64,000 nt of DNA, taken from positions 124,001 through 188,000 of the forward strand of contig JAGBQJ010000049.1 in assembly GCA_017632935.1 (NCBI GenBank). Direction: 5' to 3'. This document shows, piece after piece, positions 9,209 to 17,142 of this stretch (positions are counted from its first letter, which is position 1; the number at the start of each line of letters is the position of its first letter). Source of the stretch: Bacteroidales bacterium. GTDB taxonomy: Bacteria; Bacteroidota; Bacteroidia; Bacteroidales; F082. The notes below the pieces were generated by a model, which worked only from the letters and a program-made list of their open reading frames with translations, ran no database searches and was not told where the DNA came from. A program made the position numbers and the translations under genes.

Positions 9209-11758
9209 ATGGCTAACGAAAACAATAACCAAAACGAATTCAATATCGCGAATAAGCGCCCCGACGACATCAATGCGTTTTTTGATGAAAGCTCCAATAG
9301 CGGTTTCAAGTTTAAGGACGTGGTTTTCCTCGTGTTGCGAAACCTGCATTGGTTTATTCTCTGTGCTTTGATTGGAGGACTTGTGGCTTATTATAAGGTC
9401 AGGAAAGAGGAAAGGATTTATTCCAGCTATGCTTCGTTGCTGATCAAGACCAGCGCGAATAGCGGCTCTGAGTCGTTCCGCGGTTCGGCGGCCTTGAATT
9501 CCCTTGTGGGTGGCTCCATCGTCAGCACGGTCAACAATGAGATCATGGTTTTGAAGTCGCAGTCGAACATGGAAGCCATGGTGCGCGATTTGAACTTGAA
9601 TGTTTCCTACTCCTACAAAACCAAGGTCTCGAAGCGCAACAAGGATCTCTATAAGGACGCCCCTGTTGAAGTTGACTTTCCCGAGATGGGTGAACAGGTG
9701 AATGCTTCATTCAGTGTGAAGCCCCTTGATAATAATTATGTGATTCTTGACGATTTTGGAGGTGATATTCCAGCAATGAAGGCGCGCCTTAACGATACGG
9801 TGATATCGCCGCTCGGAAAGATTGTGGTGAAACCCACATGGCGTTACAGCGATTTCATGGGCACTGACATCACTGTCAGTCACCGTTCGGTTGCCTCGGT
9901 GGCCGCTTCGTATCGTGGTCGGGTCAGTGTGAGAAGAGATAATGAAAAGAATGCCATCCTGAAGCTCTCGGTAGAAGACACCTCGCCTTTGCGTGCTGCC
10001 GATGTGCTCAACGCCCTCATGGATGCCTATAACAAGGAATCCATCGCTGACCAGCAACGGGTACTTGATTACACGGAGAAGTTCATCAATGACCGTATCG
10101 AGTATCTGATGAACGACATCCAAGAATATGAACAGGTGTCGGTCGACTTCAAACGCAGTCACAACATCATTGACACGAAGAGCTATGGACAGTCTTACGT
10201 AGCTACCAGTGCCGCTTTGACGGAAGAAGCCAAAAAGCTTGACTCGCAAGCCGACATGGTGCGTTATCTGCTGAACTATACCAAGAACAACACGGACCAA
10301 ATCATTCCTGTTGGCGTGGTTTCTGTTTCGGCAGAAGCTTCTGCTTTGATCAAGAAGTATAATGACAATTTGGCCAAAATTGAGCGATACAAGGCTGATG
10401 GTACAATCAACAACCCGGTGGCGCAGGGGCTGATGGAGGAACAAGTGCCTCTCCATGCCAACATTGTCACTGTCCTTGAAACCAATTTGCTAGGATTGGA
10501 AGACCGTATTGAGGCTGCCAACCGTGAACGTAATATCGCCAATTCACAGATCCAAAACGTGCCTGTTGCCCAACTTGAACTCGGATCCGTCGAGCGCATG
10601 CAAGGCATCAAGGAGAAGCTTTACCTTCAACTGTTGACTAAACGTGAGGAGTTGCTGATGACCAGTCCGCAATTGGAAGCCACAGGCAAGGTGATTGACT
10701 ATGCTTATCCTATTAACAAACCTATTTCACCAGATGAAAAGAAGTCGACCTTGTTCGGTGTCCTGATAGGTCTCGCCATCCCCATCATCATCCTTTTGCT
10801 CAAGAATTTGCTGGATACGACCATCCACGACAGGACCGATGTGCAAAAGACTTCCAATGTGCCGTTCCTGGGCGATATCACTTTCGAGAAGAATGTCGAA
10901 GGTCATGCCATCATTGTGAAGGAAAATGGACGAGACTCGCTTTCAGAGGCGTTCCGATTGATACGATCTAGTTTGGAATACATGAAAGACCGAAAAGACG
11001 GAGCGCATGTGGTCATGTTCACTTCGTTTATGGTGTCGTCGGGTAAGACTTTCGTATCCACCAATTTGGCCGCCAGTTTTGCAATGGCTAAGAGAAAGAC
11101 AGTCATCATCGACTTGGATATTCGTAAAGGTACCTTGTTCAAGGTGTTTGGCGTCAATACCAGAGCGGGTGTGTCCAACTACCTTTCAGGGAAGACCGAT
11201 TCCATTGACGATATCATCCACAATAGTACTTCAACCCCGGGCCTTGATGTCATCTTCTCAGGTCCCGTACCGCCCAACCCAGCCGAGTTATTGATGAGCA
11301 CACGTTTGGAAGACCTGATTGCTGAGCTCCGCAAACGCTATGAGTACATCTTCCTCGACAATGTGCCTGTGGGTATGGTGGCTGATGCCGACATCGTGAA
11401 ACGTGTTACCGACACCACCATCATGGTGATTCGTGCCGGCAAGACCGACAAGCGTTTGCTCTTCGATGTCGACAAATTCTATAAGGACGGAAAATTCCCC
11501 AACCTCTGTATTGTGCTTAATGGCGTCAGCAAGCAGAAACGAGGTTATGGCTATTATGGTTACGGTTACGGCTATGGTTATGGCTACGGTTACGGCTATG
11601 GTTATGGCTACGGATACGGGTATGGTTATGGCTACGGCAATGAGGAACACAAGAAGAAAAAGAAGTGGTATCAACGCATCTTCAGTAGGAGACATCACCA
11701 TCACCATTCGCATAGCCATCGTAGTAGTACTCTCTCTGCTGATGATGGTAAGGAATAA
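9209..11758 (+). CDS. Wzc-like polysaccharide co-polymerase and tyrosine autokinase
   Basis: The 849-residue protein combines a Wzz chain-length domain with a cytoplasmic BY-kinase. Hydrophobic segments near residues 45-65 and 520-540 flank a large periplasmic region with coiled-coil character. The kinase part has SSGKT (610-614) as Walker A, VIIDLDIR (632-639) as Walker A-prime, and YIFLDNVP as Walker B. In Wzc the C-terminal tyrosine cluster is the autophosphorylation target. Here it has become a near-perfect Gly-Tyr repeat of 32 residues, followed by lysines and a His-rich tail (HHHHHSHSH). The Walker A lacks the more usual GEGKS/T form but keeps the GKT. The PHP phosphatase gene follows after 13 bases, the expected partner for dephosphorylation. 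Confidence 0.95.
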   Translation: MANENNNQNEFNIANKRPDDINAFFDESSNSGFKFKDVVFLVLRNLHWFILCALIGGLVAYYKVRKEERIYSSYASLLIKTSANSGSESFRGSAALNSLVGGSIVSTVNNEIMVLKSQSNMEAMVRDLNLNVSYSYKTKVSKRNKDLYKDAPVEVDFPEMGEQVNASFSVKPLDNNYVILDDFGGDIPAMKARLNDTVISPLGKIVVKPTWRYSDFMGTDITVSHRSVASVAASYRGRVSVRRDNEKNAILKLSVEDTSPLRAADVLNALMDAYNKESIADQQRVLDYTEKFINDRIEYLMNDIQEYEQVSVDFKRSHNIIDTKSYGQSYVATSAALTEEAKKLDSQADMVRYLLNYTKNNTDQIIPVGVVSVSAEASALIKKYNDNLAKIERYKADGTINNPVAQGLMEEQVPLHANIVTVLETNLLGLEDRIEAANRERNIANSQIQNVPVAQLELGSVERMQGIKEKLYLQLLTKREELLMTSPQLEATGKVIDYAYPINKPISPDEKKSTLFGVLIGLAIPIIILLLKNLLDTTIHDRTDVQKTSNVPFLGDITFEKNVEGHAIIVKENGRDSLSEAFRLIRSSLEYMKDRKDGAHVVMFTSFMVSSGKTFVSTNLAASFAMAKRKTVIIDLDIRKGTLFKVFGVNTRAGVSNYLSGKTDSIDDIIHNSTSTPGLDVIFSGPVPPNPAELLMSTRLEDLIAELRKRYEYIFLDNVPVGMVADADIVKRVTDTTIMVIRAGKTDKRLLFDVDKFYKDGKFPNLCIVLNGVSKQKRGYGYYGYGYGYGYGYGYGYGYGYGYGYGYGYGNEEHKKKKKWYQRIFSRRHHHHHSHSHRSSTLSADDGKE
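11543..11638 (+). repeat. in-frame hexanucleotide repeat encoding Gly-Tyr
   Basis: Ninety-six bases consist of GGN TAY units that encode a Gly-Tyr tract with 16 tyrosines, interrupted once by a Tyr-Tyr pair near its start. Third positions alternate between T and C, so the DNA is a degenerate rather than perfect repeat. Gain or loss of units would stay in frame and would change the number of tyrosines available for autophosphorylation. Confidence 0.9.
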
Positions 11759-11771
11759 GGCCGCTTAGATT

Positions 11772-12503
11772 ATGTTTGGATTAGGGAAACATTATTTGCC
11801 AGACGATTTCTTTCGTGGCGCATGTGATATTCACAGCCACCTTTTGCCAGGTGTCGACGATGGTTTTCCCACGGTGGAGAAATCGCTTCATGCTTTGAAA
11901 AAACTTGAAGAGCGTGGCATCAAGAAGATGGTGCTGACACCGCACTTCATGAAAGACTATCCCGACAACGACCGCGCTAACATCATGGCGAAGTTTGAGG
12001 TCTTTAAGGCAGAGGCTTCCAAGGTGTGTAGTATCGAGTTGCATCTCGCGGCCGAATACATGTTGGACGCTCAGTTTATGGAGCACTACAAACAAGGTTT
12101 TCTGACTTTGGATAAAGATGGTAACCATGTGTTGTGTGAGACTTCGTATATGATGTATGAGCCTGGCATTACAGAGATGATTTATGACATCATGTGCGAG
12201 AATTATCAGCCGGTTGTCGCTCATCCCGAGCGATATGAATATGCCAACAGGGACAATTACTTTAGATGGAAGGACAAGAGATACGAGTTTCAATTGAATA
12301 TCTTGTCGTTAGCGGGTGCATACGGTGAAATGGCCGTCGCCAAGGCGCATTATCTGCTCAAGGAAGGCATGTACGACTATGTGGGTTCCGATATGCATGG
12401 ACTGGGTAACTTCGAGCGTTTCTTCCCCGAAATCAGGCTAAACAAGAAAGAGATGGGGGAATTGGAACGGCTGTTGGGAAACAACAAGAAACTGGTCGGT
12501 TGA
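11772..12503 (+). CDS. CpsB/YwqE-type protein-tyrosine phosphatase (PHP family)
   Basis: The 243-residue protein has the PHP-fold signature DIHSHLLPGVDDG at residues 19-31, with His21 and His23 as metal ligands. Later motifs TPHF, VAHPERY and SDMHG supply the remaining ligands. The family (CpsB, YwqE) is manganese-dependent and removes phosphate from the tyrosine cluster of the cognate BY-kinase. Its place 13 bases after the Wzc-like gene fits that job. It is the last gene of the polysaccharide locus and ends just before a convergent terminator. Confidence 0.93.
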   Translation: MFGLGKHYLPDDFFRGACDIHSHLLPGVDDGFPTVEKSLHALKKLEERGIKKMVLTPHFMKDYPDNDRANIMAKFEVFKAEASKVCSIELHLAAEYMLDAQFMEHYKQGFLTLDKDGNHVLCETSYMMYEPGITEMIYDIMCENYQPVVAHPERYEYANRDNYFRWKDKRYEFQLNILSLAGAYGEMAVAKAHYLLKEGMYDYVGSDMHGLGNFERFFPEIRLNKKEMGELERLLGNNKKLVG

Positions 12504-12528
12504 CCATTGGCCGTTTCCGAAAGAAAAC

Positions 12529-12563
12529 AACAATCCCGATGAGGTTGACTCGTCGGGATTGTT
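12529..12563. terminator. bidirectional terminator between convergent genes
   Basis: A 15-base-pair inverted repeat (AACAATCCCGATGAG and its complement with one G-U type mismatch) encloses a 5-base loop. T-rich sequence follows on the plus strand and A-rich sequence precedes it, so it can terminate both the phosphatase gene and the convergent patatin gene. Confidence 0.8.
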
Positions 12564-12574
12564 TGTTTTATACC

Positions 12575-14887
12575 TTAGAAGGTGTATCCGATGGACAGAT
12601 AGCTGGAAACTTGCTTCGTGCTGTTCGACCATTGGGTGGTGAAAGAGATGGGACCTATGAAACTGTCGTAGGCATAGCGAACCCCAATGCCCGAGTAATG
12701 CACGGCGCTATTGTGCCCGCGTAATAGATCAAAAGGATCAAGGCCATACAGGAAATTGTAGGTGGCTGTGAGATAGTGTCTCCCGAAGAAATTGTACCTC
12801 AGGTCGAGGCGGGCGATGGAGGTGAAGTCGGGGGCTTCGTTCACGTGAGCCACGCCAACGAAAGGCATTTGGTTCTCGGTGTGGCGTTCGGCGATTTCGC
12901 CGCCGACGGTGTTCCAAAGGTTGTAATACACGGGCTTGTTGAAGACGCAACGGCTGTATAGCTGAGGGATAATGGTGAGCCTGCCTTTGCTTGGCGTGAT
13001 GTAGCCTTGGAAGGAGAAACCGACGTCCTGTGCGGTGTTGGCACTGCCCAGCAGGTCCATGTTGATGTGTCCCGTGAGCGATGTCTTGATGCCGTGTCGG
13101 GCAAAATAAGGGTCGTCTAAGTTGTCGAAACTGATCTTGATGAAGGGGCTGAGCAGATGGTTGGACTGGAAATGGGAGATGGTGGAAAGGTCGGGGCTGA
13201 TGGTGTCGTTGGTGTAGTTGAACAGGCCTGCTTCATCGAACGAGGTGACCATGTAGGAGATACCGATGGCGCTGTTGATGTTGAGCCAATGAAATTGTGA
13301 CACATAAGTACTCACCTTATTCTGCACGTAGTTGATGCTAGAGACGTTGCCATCGAAGCCCTTCGACTTGAAGTGCTGGCTGCGGTAGTCGTAAGCCACT
13401 TTGAAGTTGGCCAGATTGAGGCTCGAATAGGTGCCCGTGATGTTGATTCTCGGGTTGTAGCTTAGTTTCGCGTTGAGGCTGAGTTTATATCCCGTCAGCC
13501 GCTTCTCGTTGAGGCTGATGTTGAAGAGCATGGCCGCGCCTTCTTCAGTGTCGTAGCGGATGCCGAGACCGACGATGTGGGGCTGGGTGGGTTTGAAGTT
13601 CATGGTGAGCGTGTAGCTGTCCAAAGTGTCCTGCTCGTTCTCAGTGAGGTTGTAGGTGATGTCATCAAAGGCGCCAGTGCCTCTGTAAACGTCGACGGCG
13701 CGGTTGATGTCGGTTTCCGAAATCAATTCCCCGACTTTCAGGTTGCCTTTGTTGAGCAACCATTCGGTTTGTGGTTTGCCGCTTTGGTTGATGACGATAG
13801 AGTTGACATAGACGGGAGCATCGGCTAGATTTTTAGCTTTAATGGCGCGAAGCGTCTTGCTCAATGGCGCCCCTTGGACGGAATCCAGATAATGCTTGAC
13901 CTGCATCATGGGTTCTTGGTATTCTTGGGCTTTCTTATAGCCTCGGTTGACCAGCGTGTCAATGGCGTCATGCGAGAAACTCAAGGTGCCGTATCCTGAC
14001 ATATCGGGTGCGATGTAAATGTTGCAAATTTCGCGGTTTTCTTTTCTCTTTGAGCTTACGGCGTTGTCAATCAATTTGCTGAGTACATCTGGAAGGGAGA
14101 CGCTCTTATCGTCATTTTTGTCCGACACCTTGTCTGGGACTTCTACGCCAATGATGATGTCTGCTCCCATGTCTTTCAACACGTCGGCAGGGAAGTTGTT
14201 GACCAAGCCACCGTCGACCAGCAAGCGTCCGTTCATGTAGACAGGGGTGAAGACACCCGGGATGGCCATGCTGGCCCGCATGGCAGTAGGCACGCTGCCT
14301 TGGCGGATGACGACTTCCTTGCCCGTCCTGATGTCGGTGGCCACACAAGCAAAGGGAATAGGCAAGTCATTGAAATCCATTTCTTTCTGGTAGCCTACGC
14401 ACAGGTTGTTGAACAGGTTGATGAGTGCTGTATTGTTGACATAGGCACTGGGTAGGAAACTCACTGGGGTGCTGTTTTCCGACTTGTACAGTAGCCCGTC
14501 CAAACTGAAGGGGATGTTGACAACCATGGTACTGTAGCGTTGGCGGCTTTCTTCCGACATGGCGGAGCGGTCCATGCTGTTGCCGACGTATTGCGACCAA
14601 TCCATGTCGGCAATCAACTCGGCCAACTCATCGGGCGAGTATCCCATAGCATAGAGGCCTCCGATGATGGAGCCCATGCTGGTGCCTGCCACATAGTCGA
14701 CGGGGATGCCCACTTCCTCAAGGTATTTCAACACGCCGATGTGGGCGGCACCCTTGGCACCACCGCCACCCAACACCACGCCCACTTTTGGACGTGGCGG
14801 GGTGACTTTGACGATTTTGGTCTTGTTTTGTGCTTGTGCGTTCACTAGGACAAAACAAGCTGCCAGAAAGAGAAGGATGCGTTTCAT
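12575..14887 (-). CDS. patatin-like phospholipase with BamA-like barrel
   Basis: The 770-residue product begins with a signal peptide (to about residue 20). A patatin domain follows: the oxyanion loop GGGGAKG (40-46), nucleophile Ser70 in GTSMG and the catalytic Asp in DGG (225-227). A POTRA-like segment comes next (VNQ-type strands with LLNKGNLKVGELISETDINRA written in shorter form as LKVGELISETD). The C-terminal 400 residues alternate polar and hydrophobic in the way of an outer-membrane beta-barrel of the surface-antigen/BamA type and end in the typical aromatic strand SIGYTF. Such proteins are predicted to carry a lipase domain at the cell surface or in the periplasm. It lies 7 bases after the M3 peptidase gene and is cotranscribed with it. 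Confidence 0.9.
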   Translation of the reverse strand: MKRILLFLAACFVLVNAQAQNKTKIVKVTPPRPKVGVVLGGGGAKGAAHIGVLKYLEEVGIPVDYVAGTSMGSIIGGLYAMGYSPDELAELIADMDWSQYVGNSMDRSAMSEESRQRYSTMVVNIPFSLDGLLYKSENSTPVSFLPSAYVNNTALINLFNNLCVGYQKEMDFNDLPIPFACVATDIRTGKEVVIRQGSVPTAMRASMAIPGVFTPVYMNGRLLVDGGLVNNFPADVLKDMGADIIIGVEVPDKVSDKNDDKSVSLPDVLSKLIDNAVSSKRKENREICNIYIAPDMSGYGTLSFSHDAIDTLVNRGYKKAQEYQEPMMQVKHYLDSVQGAPLSKTLRAIKAKNLADAPVYVNSIVINQSGKPQTEWLLNKGNLKVGELISETDINRAVDVYRGTGAFDDITYNLTENEQDTLDSYTLTMNFKPTQPHIVGLGIRYDTEEGAAMLFNISLNEKRLTGYKLSLNAKLSYNPRINITGTYSSLNLANFKVAYDYRSQHFKSKGFDGNVSSINYVQNKVSTYVSQFHWLNINSAIGISYMVTSFDEAGLFNYTNDTISPDLSTISHFQSNHLLSPFIKISFDNLDDPYFARHGIKTSLTGHINMDLLGSANTAQDVGFSFQGYITPSKGRLTIIPQLYSRCVFNKPVYYNLWNTVGGEIAERHTENQMPFVGVAHVNEAPDFTSIARLDLRYNFFGRHYLTATYNFLYGLDPFDLLRGHNSAVHYSGIGVRYAYDSFIGPISFTTQWSNSTKQVSSYLSIGYTF

Positions 14888-14894
14888 TGTTACG

Positions 14895-17021
14895 TTATTT
14901 CAGGCCGCGAGCCTTCAGGTAAGGCTCGTAATCCGGGTCTTGGCCGCGGAACTTGCGATACTGGACCATGCCCTCGTCATTGCCGCATTCCTGCAGGCAG
15001 TTCTTGCGGAACGAGGCCGCTAGTTCGGGGTTGAAGAGGTCGCCCGAGGTCTTGAAGTAGTTGAAGGCGTCCTTGTCTAATACCTCGGCCCAAGTGTAAG
15101 CATAATAACCGGCGCTGTAACCGCCATTGAAGATATGGGCGAAGTTGGTGCTGCGGTAGCGGGGCAGGATCTCGGGCATCAGGCCGATGGCGTCCATCTG
15201 CTGCTTCTCGAAGGCATCCACGTCAAGGTCTTGAGGCTCGGTCAATTCGTGGTACTTCATGTCGAGGATGGAGGCGGCAATGAGTTCGGTGGTCATGAAG
15301 CCTTGGTTGAACAAGGCACTGTTTTCGATTTTTTCGATGAGGCTGTCGGGCATGACTTCGCCTGTCTGGTAGTGCTTGGCGTACATGCGGATGACCTCAG
15401 GCTCGGCGACCCAGTTCTCCATGATCTGCGAAGGCAGCTCCACATAATCGTGGGGCACATTGCCGCAGGTGCGGTCGTAAAGACCATCGGAGAAGAAGCC
15501 ATGTAAGCTGTGACCGAACTCATGCCACATGGTCTCGGTCTCGTCCCAGGTGAGCAGGGCGGGGGTGTCGCCAGAGGCAGGGGTAAAGTTCATCACTAAG
15601 GAGATAACGGGATAAATCTTCTTTCCGTTGATGTCGTAGCCGCTTTCGCGGAAGCTGGTGCACCAGGCACCACCGCTCTTCGAATCGCGCGGATAATAGT
15701 CCAGATAGAGGATGCCGAGGAAGTCGTCGTTGGCTTCCTTCACTTCGTAAGTCTCCACGCCAGGATAGTAAACGGGCAATGTCTCATTCTTGACGAACTT
15801 GACACCATACAACTTGTTGGCGGCCTCGAACATACCGTTACGGACATTGTCAACGGTGAGGTAAGGCTTGATGTAGTTCTCGTCGAAGTCGTATTTGGCT
15901 TTGCGTAGCTTCTCAGCATAATACCACCAGTCCCAGCCTTCGAGTTTGAAGTTGGCACCTTCGGCTTTGGCGATGGCTTGCATCTCGGCCAGTTCTTTTT
16001 TAGCGAGTTGTTGGGCGGGATTGAAGATGTCGATGAGGAACTTGTCGACGGTCTTGGAATCTTGGGCCATATTGACGGCGAGTACGTAATCTGCATAGTT
16101 GTCGTAGCCGAAGAGTTTGGCTTTCTGCACGCGCAGCTTGCACATCTCGTTGACGAGTTTCTTGTTGTCGAACTCGTTGTTGTTGTCGCCACGGTTGTAG
16201 TAGGCCTTGTACATCTGTTCGCGCAGGTCGCGGTTGTCAGCAAACTGCAGGAAGGGAATGAGGCTAGGTTTGCTGAGGGTGAACACCCATTTACCTTCCA
16301 TGCCGTCAGCCTTGGCTTGCTCGGCGGCGGCATCGATGCTGGTTTGGGGCAGACCTGCAAGGTCTTTCTCATCTTCGATGACGAGTTTGAAATTAGCGTT
16401 CTCTTTCAGCAGATTGTTGCCGAACTGCAGACTCAGCGTGGAAAGTTGCTCGTTGATTTTGCTCAGTTCGGCTTGCTGTTCGGCATTCAGGCCGGCGCCG
16501 CTGCGGATGAAGTCTTGATGGTATTTCTCCACCACGCGGATCTGCTGGTCATCAAGGCCCATCTCATTGCGATGCTGGTAGACGTAGTCGATGCGCTCGA
16601 AGAGTTTCGGGTTCATGGCGATGTCGTCGCCGTGCTTGGAGAGCATGGGCAACACCTGCTCGGCGATGGCGATCATCTCATCGTTGGTGAGGCACTCGTT
16701 AAGGTTGAAAAACACGTTGCTAACACGGTCCAAAATCGCGCCCGACTTGTCGTAAGGCAGGATGGTGTTCTCGAATGTCGGGGTCTCGGTGTTGTTGACG
16801 ATGGCTTCCACCTCGGCCATTTGCTCTTTCATACCTGCTTCGAAGGCGGGCAGGTAGTGCTCGTTCTTGATTTGGTCGAACGGCGGCACTTGGAAAGGAG
16901 TAGTGTATTCGCTGAGGAAGGGATTCTGGCTTTCGGCCTGAGGTTGCGGTTTAGGCTCGTTGGTGCACGAGGCCAATGTGATGACGCTTAAAGCAATCAT
17001 GTTGATAAGTTTTTTGGTCAT
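14895..17021 (-). CDS. M3 family metallopeptidase lipoprotein (dipeptidyl carboxypeptidase-like)
   Basis: The 708-residue protein has a lipoprotein signal (TLASC, Cys19) and the full M3 thimet/Dcp fold. The zinc motif HEFGH is at residues 500-504, with the third ligand Glu528 in YVELPSQ. Late substrate-binding residues appear as YSAGYYAYTWAEVLD. Length and layout match Dcp of enterobacteria (about 680 residues), which removes dipeptides from the C terminus of short peptides. The lipid anchor implies action in the periplasm or on the outer membrane, useful for digesting peptides released by surface proteases such as the C25 enzymes in this window. The promoter lies just upstream in a divergent region. 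Confidence 0.92.
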   Translation of the reverse strand: MTKKLINMIALSVITLASCTNEPKPQPQAESQNPFLSEYTTPFQVPPFDQIKNEHYLPAFEAGMKEQMAEVEAIVNNTETPTFENTILPYDKSGAILDRVSNVFFNLNECLTNDEMIAIAEQVLPMLSKHGDDIAMNPKLFERIDYVYQHRNEMGLDDQQIRVVEKYHQDFIRSGAGLNAEQQAELSKINEQLSTLSLQFGNNLLKENANFKLVIEDEKDLAGLPQTSIDAAAEQAKADGMEGKWVFTLSKPSLIPFLQFADNRDLREQMYKAYYNRGDNNNEFDNKKLVNEMCKLRVQKAKLFGYDNYADYVLAVNMAQDSKTVDKFLIDIFNPAQQLAKKELAEMQAIAKAEGANFKLEGWDWWYYAEKLRKAKYDFDENYIKPYLTVDNVRNGMFEAANKLYGVKFVKNETLPVYYPGVETYEVKEANDDFLGILYLDYYPRDSKSGGAWCTSFRESGYDINGKKIYPVISLVMNFTPASGDTPALLTWDETETMWHEFGHSLHGFFSDGLYDRTCGNVPHDYVELPSQIMENWVAEPEVIRMYAKHYQTGEVMPDSLIEKIENSALFNQGFMTTELIAASILDMKYHELTEPQDLDVDAFEKQQMDAIGLMPEILPRYRSTNFAHIFNGGYSAGYYAYTWAEVLDKDAFNYFKTSGDLFNPELAASFRKNCLQECGNDEGMVQYRKFRGQDPDYEPYLKARGLK

Positions 17022-17052
17022 TGTATTGAGTTTTGTAACGTTTTCCAGGCTG

Positions 17053-17060
17053 CAAAGATA
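17053..17060 (-). promoter_or_regulatory. -7 box of the M3/patatin operon promoter
   Basis: On the minus strand the sequence reads TATCTTTG, an exact TAnnTTTG match, 31 bases before the M3 start codon. A clear -33 TTTG is not present. It faces away from the plus-strand promoter of the glycogen cluster, about 40 bases away. Confidence 0.6.
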
Positions 17061-17079
17061 AAAAATGTTGAATTTTTAC

Positions 17080-17107
17080 TTGCGAAAAAGTAAAAACATT
17101 ATCTTTG
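17080..17107 (+). promoter_or_regulatory. promoter of the glycogen cluster
   Basis: TATCTTTG at 17100-17107 matches the -7 consensus and a TTG at 17080-17082 lies 17 bases upstream, close to the usual 19. The ATG of the debranching enzyme is 36 bases downstream. Confidence 0.6.
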
Positions 17108-17142
17108 TAGTCGGTTTTTTATGCAATTTTTGAAACAACAAT

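Noticed and set aside
15978..16991. 337-residue plus-strand frame inside the M3 peptidase gene
   Set aside because: The minus strand encodes the M3 zinc motif and matching length, so this is a shadow.
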